This document shows, one piece after another, positions 53,590 through 64,000 of a DNA stretch of 64,000 nucleotides. A model generated the notes under the pieces. The model did not search any database and was not told where the DNA came from. It was given only the letters and a program-made list of their open reading frames with translations. Origin of the DNA: Ligula intestinalis (lineage: Eukaryota; Platyhelminthes; Cestoda; Diphyllobothriidea; Diphyllobothriidae); the NCBI GenBank assembly GCA_036362985.1, contig JAYGXS010000003.1, positions 92,380,431 through 92,444,430 on the forward strand, written 5' to 3'. Positions within the stretch are counted from its first letter, which is position 1. Each line of letters starts with the position of its first letter. The position numbers were made by a program, and so were the translations under genes.

Positions 53590-54640
53590 TTTTCGAAACT
53601 TGAGGAGTTGGTTAATAGTCTTAGAGTGGAGCTGGAAGAGCTGAAGAAATTTTCTCGATTTCTCCCTCACGAGGAAACATGAACTTGAGGGAGGGGACCT
53701 AACGTACGCAGTTGCAGCATCTCTCGCCGAAGCGTCTACGCATTAAAATGATTAGGCAAGTAACATAAATGGTCAAGTTGTCCTCGACGAGGAGCACCGT
53801 GATCAAGATTCTACAGAAACATCTCTGACGGTCTGCGGGACTAATACTCTGCGCCCAATTTCAGCACATGAGGAGCTGTCCGAATTAAAAACGCCTCTAG
53901 TTATAGGCTCATTTTCCGGACCGAAAATGCAAAATGTACCCAGCACATCAACCACTCCTAGTGGGTATGCTAAGGCTGCATACAAATCACAGAAGGAAAC
54001 CACAAATGTAAAAGGGGGGCAGCACGAAGCCAGACCTGATCAGTGCCATCCCAGACTCCAAAAGAAGCCTATCTCTGGTGATGGTAACGGAAACACAAAT
54101 TCAAAAAACTATTCCTAACAACATCATGGGGTCATCCGCTAGCAGTAAGCCTGGAAATACATCAAGCGTTTCCCTTGACCAACAAAACTGCATAGTTGTT
54201 CAAGACAAGTCAAACGGAACTACATGTAAGGTATTACAGAAGTCGTTCATAAATCGAACAAACAACATTTTCATTCAGGATGCTCCTGAGCCCAAATTTA
54301 CCAGTACAACGGAACGAGTTGCATATGACTATGATCGAATACACGAATACGTCAGCGCTGTCCTAAATAATGGGGAAAACTTTACCGTAAATAAAGCCTT
54401 CCGTCTGAGTTAAGCAGACCTAGGCCGCGACCTACCAACAAACCCAAGGCCTCTCAAAGTTACATTTAATAACGAAGGCTCGGCATTAAAACTGCGAAAA
54501 GGAAAAACAGCCTTACGAAATTCGCACAAGCAAGTGTTTTTTTTCGCCAGAGTATGAGCCGAGGGAGTGGAGAAAATAGAGGCAAATATGGATAGACTTG
54601 AGAGAGAGGACCGAAAGCGATATAAAGTGATTTAAAATAA
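53590..54640 (+). pseudogene. ORF1 of LINE F2, broken
   Basis: It starts with a coiled-coil-like LEELVNSLRVELEELKK and later has FTVNKAFRLS, a stop, RPLKVTFNNEGSALKL and HKQVFFFARV, the module shared with F1 and family B. Frame changes at about 53,680 and 54,110. Confidence 0.6.
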
Positions 54641-54739
54641 AAGATGCGCAAAAAAAACAAGTCAAGTAGCCCTTCCTCTGGCCAAAGCCTTTCACGATGA
54701 GGGTTTGCCTCACGGAGTAAACTATCACTAAAGATCCCT

Positions 54740-55400
54740 ACCGCAAATGTACAAAGCTTGTTTAACAAGCTAGATGAACTTAGGAACTTGGTCGATGAGG
54801 TGAAACCAGACATCATGGCTTTAACTGAAACCTGGCTTTCAAAAGATATCACTGATTCTGAATTATCGCTACGAGGATATCAGCTGTTTAGGAAAGACAG
54901 AACAACAAGGAGTGGAGGGCTTATAGTCTATGTCACTTGGAAGCTGACAGCCACGGCTGAAGTACCGGTTCCAGCATGAGATAAGGAAATGCTAAATATT
55001 CTTAACTCTACTAACTACGCCATGCCACTGATGCTTTCGGTGACATACCGCCCGCCAAACCATACTCCTGACCAATACACTATCCTCATAGCAGAATTGT
55101 AAAGGGTAGGTGAGAAAAAAGACATCATCATCGTTGTGGACTTTTACGCTCCTGGTTTTGACTGGCAGACATGGACTGCACAGGGTCTTCAAGACAACCT
55201 CAATCACAAATTACTACAATGGGCCACAGACAAACTGTTCTGCCAAACCGTCGCGTTTGGAACGCGGGCTAGTAAAGAACAACAGTCGATTGGTCTAGAC
55301 CTTATCTTTACCCGAGAGGAGGAAACAGTGATTGACCTGCAGGATCGGCCCCCATTAGGGTCAAGCGACCATATTATGCTGCATTTCGAGTATTCGCTGT
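54740..55400 (+). pseudogene. Endonuclease domain of LINE F2
   Basis: SLFNKLDELRNLVDEVKPDI, LTETWLSKDITDSEL (catalytic Glu kept, unlike F1), GYQLFRKDRTTRSGG, VVDFYAPGFDW (Asn changed to Tyr) and GSSDHIMLHFEY (His kept). A stop at about 54,978 and 55,100 splits the frame. Confidence 0.75.
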
Positions 55401-56054
55401 TCTCCAAACCCTACTCCTCCGACACATGGGAAAGTAACATTTGGAAGGGTGACTCCCCACTTATGAGAAGAGAAATGTCAGAGGTATTACGGAAAACAGA
55501 TCTCCAAGGTGGGGAAAATGAACATTGGATGACCTGTAGCTCGACGTTGAAAAGGACTGTTTGTCTCAACTGTCCCCCCAGAAGAAAGACAATTACGAAT
55601 CGCCCGAAGTGGATGAACTCAAACCTGCAGGTCACTTTCAAAAACGAAACCACTTCTGGAGGGGCTACAGACTAACCAGCTCCGATAGACACTTAAGAAA
55701 GTATAAGCAAAAACATACCATTTGTAAAAGAGAAGCTACTCAACGGCGCAAGAAAATCGAGTTTAACATATTACAGAAGCCGTTGGAACACCCCAAGATA
55801 TTGTACGGTTACATACGGAGCACGAAGAGATCTCAGGAACTGATCCCTGCCCTAAGATCAGCCGATAAACAACTGGTGACCGCAGACCATATGAAAGCCT
55901 CCCTCCTCTCTGATTTCTTTGAATCCGTCTACACCTGAAAACCTTAAACTTTTTCTGATGGTACGTCCGCTTATCGAACGATAACTGCACCCTTACCCTC
56001 CTCCTCATCACCCAAAAAAGAGGACCTAGAGTTTTCACACAACAATGTCAGGGC

Positions 56055-57365
56055 CAAATAACTCCAACTTAAGCCTGCCAAGTCACCAGGGCCGGACAAA
56101 ATTCCTGCACTAGCACTAGGAGAATTAGCTAACAAACTATGCAAACGCCTGGCTGCCATCTTCCAGAAATCTTTTGACGAAGGCAAACTTTCAGAAGAAT
56201 GGAAGTGGGCAAACGTCACCCCGATCTATAAAGGAGGTTCACGACTTGATCACGCAAATTATCGTCCGTTCAGTATAACTTGCATCGCGTGCAAAGTAAT
56301 GGAGCGCATTATAAATAATCATTGAATGTATTTCCTCGAAAGCAACAAAATACTATGTGATGTACAGCACGGCTTTCGCCCAGGACGCTCTTGCCTCACG
56401 AGTGCTCTTGACTCACAGGAAAAGTGGACAAAGGCCGCAGATAAAGGCTATCCAATTGATGTAATATTCTTCGACTTCAAAAAGGCCTTCGATAGTATAC
56501 CACACAGGCTTCTTCTGTAGAAGATTTATGACGTGGGACTTCAAGGAAAAATATATAAATGGATCAGTAATTTCTTGTCCCTCAGAGAACAGAGGGTTGT
56601 TGTCAGAAACTTCACCTCAGAATGGACAAAGGTCGAAATTGGTATACCACAAGGCTCAGTTTTTGGGTCCGCTGCTATTCCTGATATACGTAAACGACTG
56701 CCTCAATGAGCTTGATTGCGCAGCTGTCATGTTTGCGGATGACATAAAAATAAGGGCTGAAATAAGGTGCACCGACGACGCAAAGAGATTACAGACGAAC
56801 ATGGATAAACTGGTTATCTGGTCGTCTACGTGGCTTTTTTAAATTTTATGTAGCAAATTTACTTGTTCTACACATAAGCTCGGGGTGAAAAGTGCCACCT
56901 AAACACTTATATTCAATCAATGGTTCCGCATAAAAAGAGATTGAGACGCACAAAGATCTGGGTATATGGACAACTGCAAATTTGCTGCAAAAAGAGCACT
57001 TAAAATTCCGTCCAGAAAGCAACAAGTACCCTGCACTGGATCAGACGAGCGTTCAAAATCTTTCCACCCGAACTCTTCGTAAAAAATATTTGACGCCTTT
57101 GTGAGACAACCTCTTGAATGCGGAATGCCAGTTTGGACACCGTGGTGGAAGGAAGATGTGGAGCTTTTTGAACAAGTGCAACGCAGGGCGACAAAGATGG
57201 TCGATGGTCTAATGGGACTGACCACATCAAAAGCGATTGATCAAACTTGACCTTTGTCCTTTGTCGTACAGGAAAGATCAGTACAGCCTGCTCTGGACAT
57301 ACCTGATAATCCGATGCCACATTTCCTACCATAAATTTGAGGATTATATCCAATTAGCCACCACT
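56055..57365 (+). pseudogene. Reverse transcriptase and C-terminal domain of LINE F2
   Basis: AKSPGPDKIPALALGELANK, WANVTPIYKGGSRLDHANYR, HGFRPGRSCLTSALDSQEKW, FFDFKKAFDSIPHRLLL, EIGIPQGSV and VMFADDIKIRAE. Stops at 56,324 and 56,518 and a frame change near 56,660. It aligns with F1 throughout. Confidence 0.8.
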
Positions 57366-57371
57366 ATAAAT

Positions 57372-59137
57372 AAATAGGTTTAATTTTTTACGCCTGGAGG
57401 GCCTCATCATTGCAAACTTGGTGCTGTGGAAAAATAAATACAAAGTTTATTAATGCTGCTCTCCGTGAAACATCCACATAGCCAGCGGGAGCGTTTATTA
57501 GTGTTGGTAGATGAATTCATTTTCAACAGCATATTTTCGTAGTCAACAATCTCTGAAACGCATGGTGAACTAAGGAGGAAGCAGTGAAAGAAAAACTCCA
57601 ACCATTTAAGCCGGGGCGGATTTCAGCAAACACCCACTTAAAAAACAAAACGTAGGAGAAAAAAACTCCAACAAAATTAAGGGGGTTGCTTGAGAGGATT
57701 GATTGTATTGCAAATGAGACAGGACTGCTGATGAGAACGTATGAGGGTTGGAAAAGTTTCTTGTAATTGGAGAAATCATATAGCAGCAGAGGCTATCGTT
57801 CACCACTGAAACACCACCTGAATGGCATCATGATCAAACATCAGGGAGGTGAGACCAGCGGAGGCCATCGCGGACAACAGGGTCGACAAGAGAGTAAATG
57901 GCAGAGGTCACCTGATCATCAAAGAAACGCCGGAGATGCGACATTGTAGACTGCGGAGTCCAGCGACGAGCGGGCGAAAATAGCCAAACCACCATGAACA
58001 TGACTCAATACCATGAAGCCTATCGTCAGGGTTGTAAAACGGAGAATGGAAAAACAGCAATGATGACTGGACAGAGAAGTGGACGAAACATCGTTGCAAA
58101 TATCACTAAAAAGAGGAAGAAATAGACATATATGGAAAAAAATGTTACATTAACATAACCACCTCAGGTATCAGGAGGACCCTTTTGAAAGTCCAAAGGT
58201 TGTGTTTGGGAAGGAGACGGATAACAAGGACTTTATATATTTCGAAGTTAAGTGTTTACGTAATTTAACTTTAAAAGCTGTTAAGTTCGACGACAGCCGA
58301 ATTTCGAGGGGAATATTATTCCAAAGGAAGGCATATTTGGAGGCAAAAAAGTGAGAATGGTTCAAAGTTTAGTCAAAGGGGGGTGCAATTATCCTAGAGG
58401 AATTACGAGTGGCATAAGGTCTATCTGCGGGAATGAGAGCGTTGATTCATGGATTCTGTAATGCATATAACATCGGGCATCATCTCAAAAGCAATAGCTC
58501 GCAGTTGAGCCATTTTATTTATAACAGACCTGGCATTTAGACATATGACATCTCGTGTGCCTTGAGTGGCAGGACTATGGCTATCGTGATTCATAAAAAA
58601 GAATTTGAAGGTGGGTAAGCAAATTGTAGGCCGTTATTATTTGTGGAATAAGTACTGACGGGTATGGAGCTGTTAGCATACGCGTAGCCAATAATGGAAG
58701 GCTGATAAGGTCTGAGATATCCAGGGGCCTCGCTTTCTGGCAGGGAAAAATGAGGAGAGGATAAACCAAAATAAGCTTCTGGGGCGTTTGGGAGGAATGG
58801 GGGAGGCGAGAAGGCATGAAGAAGTTTGCAGGTTTGGGTGGTAGAGGAAAGGTAAAGGAAATGATAGGGGGACGGGGACATAAAATTAGTGTTGGGGCCG
58901 TTCGCGTTAGGACTAGTGGTCTTAATCAATTAATTTACTGTACGGCAACTCTGATTAGATTTAAAACTATACCAGTTTGGGTTACTGCCGTGCAAATTAA
59001 ATTTTTCGTGGTTTGGGTCCAACGTGTTCAATAACGCATTATACGGGGGAATAATATGACACGCACGGTCAAGGGAGAATGTAAGTTGTGGTGGGGAAGC
59101 GATAGTCCTAAACGCTTTCGATGGTGTTGTTGACATT
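57372..59137 (-). mobile_element. LINE D3, internally deleted element
   Basis: It has a 5' region with a 112-codon Pro/Ser-rich frame (58,929-58,591), the endonuclease start (CLNARSVINKMAQLRAIAFE, PDVICITES at 58,530-58,455), then directly the C-terminal tail (ASKYAFLWNNIPLEIRL) and the 3' UTR with hairpin. The rest of the endonuclease and all of the RT are missing. The joint at about 58,450 lies at a TCCA(T/C)GAATC sequence also present in D1. It is inserted in LINE F2. Confidence 0.8.
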
Positions 59138-59667
59138 CTTGATAATATGTTTATTATACCAGTTTACAGGCAATTGTAAAGAGTTGGTAATGCACCTCTT
59201 GTGCGCCTTCCAACACCTCGAAGACCGGAAAAAAACCTAAAACAAAAAACAAACTCCCTATGTTGCGGCCAGTATTGGTTTTGTTTCAGGTTTTTTGTTT
59301 TGTCAATACTGGGCGAGATAGGGAGTTTGTTTCAAGTGAAAAAAACCTGCCTTCAAAGGTATGATACAAACGGAATGAATGTACAGTTGTAAGCTGAGTT
59401 GACTCATCAGCAGGAGAACTGTTTCATATCGTTTAAAAACATTAGTTCGAGACGGAGAGGGTTGGCACAAGAACACAGTGTTCTCAGTCTTCCTTCAATG
59501 GTTGTCGGCAAAAGTTGCGCGCTATCGGCTGAAGGGTTGGCAGACTGCGGGCTGCTGCTCTAGCAGAATTATCTTTAGAATGAAGCCTGGCGGGGTTCAA
59601 AGTCCACGAACGCCATCAGAGTGAAAGAAATATTCCACCGAGTCAGCACCCGAAATTGGTGAAAGTT

Positions 59668-59914
59668 TTTTTCACTGCTTCCCCTTTAGTTAACCATGGG
59701 CTTTCAGAGAGTGATGACTATTATTTTAAAATGACGATATTTTGGTGGGTATTAATTGTATCTGCATACAGTACTAAACGCTCCCGCTGTCTATGTGGTT
59801 GTTCACGGAGAGCAGCATTTATCAACTATGTATTTATTTTTCCACACCACTAAGTTTGCAATAACGAGGCCCTTCGGGCCTAAAATATAAACTTTATTTA
59901 TTTTTTAATTGATT
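59668..59914 (+). mobile_element. LINE D4, 3'-end fragment inserted in LINE B4
   Basis: It has family D UTR text and the hairpin AGGCCCTTCGGGCCT (59,868-59,882), followed by ATTTATTT. Copy B1 is uninterrupted at the matching site (31,600). Confidence 0.8.
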
Positions 59915-60541
59915 TAGGAAACTAGTGATAGCTCTCTTAAACATAGGGTGGGTTTGCTGGGTTTTAATACTCTTGGGCAGCTTATTACAGATTGATATGG
60001 CGTTTTCTGAAGAGAATTGCCGGTACTTAACTGTACATGCCATAGGATGAAATAGAAAAACGTATCCATGACTGGCGCGTCGACAGTGATCGAGCTGCCT
60101 TATTTTAATGAGAGGATTAAAGGTTTGACCATTCAAAAGTTTAAACAGTATAAATAGACCCTTCTGCATTCTACGAAGTAACAAGGGATCCAGCTTTATA
60201 AGTTCGCACTTTTGTTGGTAGGCTAAGTTACGGTGCTCGGTAGTGAAAAATCTTCTAGTGAAGAAGTGCTGCACCGATTATATTTTCTTACGTTCACTAG
60301 TGCGCAGAAGACTGAGTAGGGGCGAGCAGTATTCAAGCATACGTCTCACGTACATATTATAAAGGCTAGTTCTAACCTTGATAGTGTTAAAATTTCTAAG
60401 GATACATTCGGTGGTTCGGCCTGCTTTCGAGAATATCAGGGCACAGTGCTCTGACAAATTGAGACTATTAGAGTAGGATATGCCCAAATCCTTGATAACT
60501 CCTGGGACATTTAGTTCGTGGCCGTCAATGCTTAATTCCAG

Positions 60542-61399
60542 TTAATGATCGTCGCCAACAACCATAACGGAACATTTTTGCCATGAAAGGGTGAGGCGCC
60601 ATGTGCAACACCATTGGGCGAAGGCCTGAAGATCCTTTTTTATCAGCTCGAGCACGATGTTGCGATCTGCCGGTTTATATCGATAAGCGACTTTTAAATC
60701 ATCAGCGTACATGAAGGGTCTGCAATACTGATAACAATCAGAAACGTCGTTGACAAACAGGCAAAATAGGAGCGGACCCAGTACACTACCCTGTATAACT
60801 CCACTCCTCACATGCGTGGGGTTGGAGATAACATTCGAAATTTTTACTCGTTGTGTGCGAGCACCCAAATAGGAAGATATGAAGTTCAGTGGCTTGCTAC
60901 CTATGCCGAAGGAGGCTAGTTTCAGAAGAAGGAGGTTATGATCGACCCGATCAAAGGCCTTAGTAAAATCAAAATAGACGCTTTAAGTGGCAAAACCGCT
61001 GTCTCTAGATTGCAGCACATAATCAAAGAAAGAGAGCTGACAGGTGTCACAAGATCGTTTCTCGATAAAGCCATGTTGAGCTGTATTGAGCAAGTTGTTC
61101 TCTGTCAAGTGACGCATCACCTTTTCTTTGATTAAGGTCTCCAAGATCTTCGAGGCTGCGGGAATTGTATTAATTGGCCTAAAATTGTCGAATAAGGTCG
61201 ATCGGCCATGCTTGCGAATAGGCATTATGTGCGATTCCTTCCAAAACGAAGGAAAGGTTTCGCTCTCAAGAGCAAGATTAAATACCTTACAAAGAATAAA
61301 CGGAATGATATCATTCGCTTCAGCTTTAAGAAGGCTAACTGGGACGCCATCTGGTCCTGGACTATAGGATTGACGATAACGACGAATGGCTACAGTCAC
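60542..61399 (-). pseudogene. Reverse transcriptase of LINE B4
   Basis: RYRQSYSPGPDGVPVSLLK, SFWKESHIMPIRKHGRST, HGFIEKRSCDTCQLSFFDYV, a frame change near 60,985, then FDFTKAFDRVDHNLLLL-like text, GVIQGSVLGPLLFCLFVNDV and MYADDLKVAYRYK. The catalytic YADD is kept. One frameshift separates the halves. Confidence 0.85.
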
Positions 61400-61441
61400 A
61401 TCCCAGACAGTAAAACTTATGGTTTCGAGTATGGCACCCGA

Positions 61442-62653
61442 CTAAGCCCGGATAACCGGAGGTGCAGCGAACGAGCTTTCACCAAACGTTTTGGATAAGA
61501 ACGCATTGAAGCTATCGGTGGTCAACTTAGCGTCAGCTATGGGGTTTCCTAAAGCATCTTGAAGTATGGGGTGTTGCGTTTTCCTCTGCGCTTTTACTGT
61601 ACGCGAAAAGAGTTTCGCAAAATTAAGGGAAGGATTTTCAGCGAAGTGAGCCTCATCGGCTCTCTGCTTTTCGTCGGAGAGCTTCTTGGCCTGCTCAAAG
61701 ATCAGTGTGATCAAGGGCAGAACGGAAGTGTCGTTATGCCGATGCAAACGACGAGAGAGTTTACGCAGCCTACGACGGAAAGACAGAGGAATGTACACTT
61801 CATCCTTGACATGTATTACTTTCTTACGAGGGACAAAGTGGAGAATGACTGGATCCAACACTTTGTACAGTGCATTGGTACAGACATTTACATCCAAACA
61901 TTGGAAAAATTCAGACCAGTCGAGAGCGTTTAGATGTGCCAGTAGGTCAGCCGTGTTTGCTGATTGGAAGTAATGATAAAAACTATACTTTTGGGAAAAT
62001 GTTTTATCCGCCTCCAGTTCTAGTTCACTAACAACTGTAAGATGGTCTGAACTCCCAAGTGCGTCTAAGGATGACACTGAAAGTGGTTCGCATCCCCTAC
62101 AAAAAATTAGGTCGAGTATGTTTGCTCCTCGAGTGGGAAAATCGACTACCTGATCCCACATGCCGATATCTATTGCCTCAAGTAAGTTCTCAAACTTTGA
62201 AGGACAGGATGGCGGAAACCATTGCACGTCAGGAAGGTTAAAATCGCCTGCAATCAAGCAATACTTAAGATTTAAGTCAGCTGAGGCATGAAATGCCTGC
62301 GAGAGACAAAGATTGTAGTCTGCATTGGCATTAGGTGGGCGATAAACACAGCCAACAAGTAAGGAGTATTTGTTTTTTAGAACAACTCGTAGCCAGCAGC
62401 TCTCCTACACCGCTGTGAATTGTGGATAGACCAACGGGAGAAATGCAAGTGTCTGCTTAATAAAGATGCAGCTTCCTCCGCCACGGCCATTGTTTCGCTC
62501 GTTACGAACGCATGAATAGCCTAGAACAGAGAGTTCTGAGTCAGCTACAGAGGCCGATGCCCATGTCTCAGTTACCATAACAATGACTGAGCGGTTGAAG
62601 AAAACCAGAGTCTGGAGCAGAGGCATTTTATTAATCAGTGATCTGGCATTCAC
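61442..62653 (-). pseudogene. Endonuclease and linker of LINE B4
   Basis: NARSLINKMPLLQTL, TETWASASVADSEL, an interruption near 62,400, then IAGDFNLPDVQWF, DLIFCRGCEPLSVSS and GSSDHLTVVSELEL. The linker includes RRLRKLSRRLHRHNDTSVLP. All visible catalytic residues are kept, but the frame changes once. Confidence 0.8.
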
Positions 62654-62692
62654 AACGACTAATTTAAGAGGGCATGTCTGAGGTTTCGGTGG

Positions 62693-63962
62693 CTAGACAG
62701 CTAGGCCGTCACTGTTACTGGCTTCGACCAGAGCGATGTCCTTTTGACCTGAACTATTTTTTCCTCTCTTATTTTGAGATTTGTCTCGCCATTGGTTCTT
62801 CGTTTTTCCAGCTCTATTATTAGCTGTCTCATCTTTCTCCACTCTTTCAACTCGTAATCCGGCTGAAAAAACTTGCGAATGCAGACTTCGTAAGGATGGT
62901 TTGCGCTCTACCAAGAGTTTCGCCTGTGCTTCAGATTCTAAAATAACTTTTAGAGGTCGTGGTCGAGAAGTTGATTCGGCAGCTGTTGGAGCCTTCCCTA
63001 TTCGAAATGCCTTAATAATGCGGAAAGACTCGCCTGGTTTTAGCAACAGTTTGGCGTACACCCGCATAAGACCCACGTCATGGTCAATTCATTCTTGTGC
63101 AATTGACGACTCTGACTCTGGGGCCCTCTTTACAACTATTTTCTGCTTGCGACTCAATGGGGCATATGTTGCAAGCTCACGTGTTTCAGCCTAGGGAGCA
63201 ATTGTATCCGGTACACGCGGTTCTGATGTACTGGCTATTGGGTAAGCTGAATGCAAACCCGTGAACCGTTTGGCTTTCTTAGGCTTATGCCTCTTTTGAG
63301 TTATGATCTTGTCAAAGACTTGGTCATCACTTTCTTGTGCAGAGTCGAGCAACGATGTGGTGCTGGGATGCAAATCCCGATAATTTATACTGTCGCTTAT
63401 GCCGAGTGACGATGGTGAAGCCGGTGGGCTTGACACATCTTCCGATATGCAGGTTTCGGGCGTGTCGACAGACATGTTCAAATCCAAGTCAATATCAGCG
63501 TCAACTCGTTCTTGTGCAATTGTTGACGCTATCTCTAGAACCCCTTTTACAACTATATTCTGCTTGTGACTCACTGGTGCATCTGTTGCGAGCTCACGAG
63601 TTCCGACCAAGCGGCCATCTGTATCCGGTACTAAAGGTTTGATGGGTTCTGATGTGCCGGTTTTTGGGTTAGCTGACTGCGCATTCTTGGCCCATTTAGA
63701 CTTTTGACCCTTTCTAGCCCTATGCTTTTTTGGCTTCATGATCTCCTTGACCTCTGTATCGTCGCTTTCTAGTGCAGCATCAAGCAACGATGTGACGCTA
63801 GGACGCAAATGCAGATCATTGTTAGTGCTGCCTGAGCAGAGTAACAATGGCGTAAACTGCGGATTTATTTTAGATTCTTTGCCATCGAGTGAGACGCCCG
63901 CTGGTTTACTTGGTTCGGCAGATGATATGCGAGTTTCAGGTTTACCGGCCGAGGCTATCTGA
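62693..63962 (-). pseudogene. ORF1 of LINE B4 with an internal tandem duplication
   Basis: The C-terminal module (FRIIKAFRIGKAPTAAES, RPRPLKVILESEAQAKLL, KPSLRSLHSQVFSAGLRVE) is at 63,060-62,840. Upstream, a unit of about 410 bp is present twice (63,095-63,385 and 63,508-63,800), each with SLLD(A/S)A.ESDD, a KP(K/R)KA..K patch, an ETRELAT-type block and SIAQE. Stops at about 63,190 and 63,090 interrupt it. The region is acidic and basic in alternation and probably disordered. Confidence 0.7.
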
Positions 63963-64000
63963 GCATATGTTCTTTTATTTATCTCCGGTTTTTGGCCGAC

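Larger units (their letters stand above)
53590..57371 (+). mobile_element. LINE F2, CR1-like, mutated
   Basis: ORF1 remnants (53,590-54,640), endonuclease (54,740-55,400), linker, RT (56,055-56,850) and post-RT domain to 57,365, where the 3' end is replaced by LINE D3. The closing text YIQLATTINK aligns with FFELATTTNL of copy F1. Multiple stops and frame changes. Confidence 0.85.
59138..64000 (-). mobile_element. LINE B4, CR1-like, most complete family B copy, runs off the window
   Basis: 3' UTR (59,138-59,660) with a foldback, D4 insertion (59,668-59,914), C-terminal domain (59,915-60,490), RT (60,542-61,440), linker and endonuclease (61,442-62,650), ORF1 (62,693 to at least 63,962). ORF2 is in several frames with few breaks: 60,542-60,868, 60,983-61,399 and 61,442-62,257. 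Confidence 0.9.

Noticed and set aside
1..64000. CRISPR arrays, operons, bacterial promoters, rRNA genes
   Set aside because: None seen; introns, LINEs and Penelope elements show that this is a metazoan genome.

Overview
The window looks like gene-poor, repeat-rich DNA from a flatworm, most likely a tapeworm, possibly of the diphyllobothriid group. The evidence is an SR2-like RTE retrotransposon, many CR1-like LINEs, a Penelope-like element with a GIY-YIG nuclease, decayed Ty3/gypsy copies, a LINE-linked C2H2 segment of a type I recall as common in tapeworms, and a putative 35-nt intron of the size typical of cestodes. The species is an inference; no host gene was recognised by name. Three 100-N assembly gaps lie inside or next to repeats.

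Left part (1-28.8 kb): one host gene appears to run on the minus strand across the whole region. Two candidate N-terminal exons lie at about 28.5-28.8 kb, separated by a 35-nt intron. They are followed by a dispersed series of ten intact 87-bp exons, each encoding exactly one C2H2 zinc finger of 29 residues. All are bounded by phase-1 introns, and the gene probably continues past the left edge. Two further finger exons are decayed. The framework is nearly constant while the presumed DNA-contact residues differ from exon to exon, and every exon can be skipped or added without a frame change. Introns are filled with transposons: LINE F1 (3.1-8.45 kb), three decayed gypsy copies (10.2, 25.5 and 26.7 kb), an RTE pseudogene (14.4 kb), a nearly intact RTE (17.2-20.4 kb), a foldback element (9.2 kb) and duplicated intron blocks.

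Right part (28.8-64 kb): I see no convincing host gene. It is a nested mosaic of LINE families, named here A, B, D, E and F, with Penelope and gypsy remnants. Family B is present as large copies at 31.1-35.5 (-), 48.35-52.1 (+) and 59.1-64 kb (-, running off the window) plus fragments. Family D is present as 3' fragments at 46.7 (-), 50.5 (+) and 59.7 kb (+) and an internally deleted copy at 57.4-59.1 kb (-). Insertion order can be read where one copy interrupts another.

The main biological lead is the single-finger exon array. The other leads are RNA-level features of the mobile elements: conserved 3' hairpins, antisense tRNA-like pol III boxes in LINE F1, internally deleted LINEs, and an uncharacterised ORF domain present in two diverged copies.
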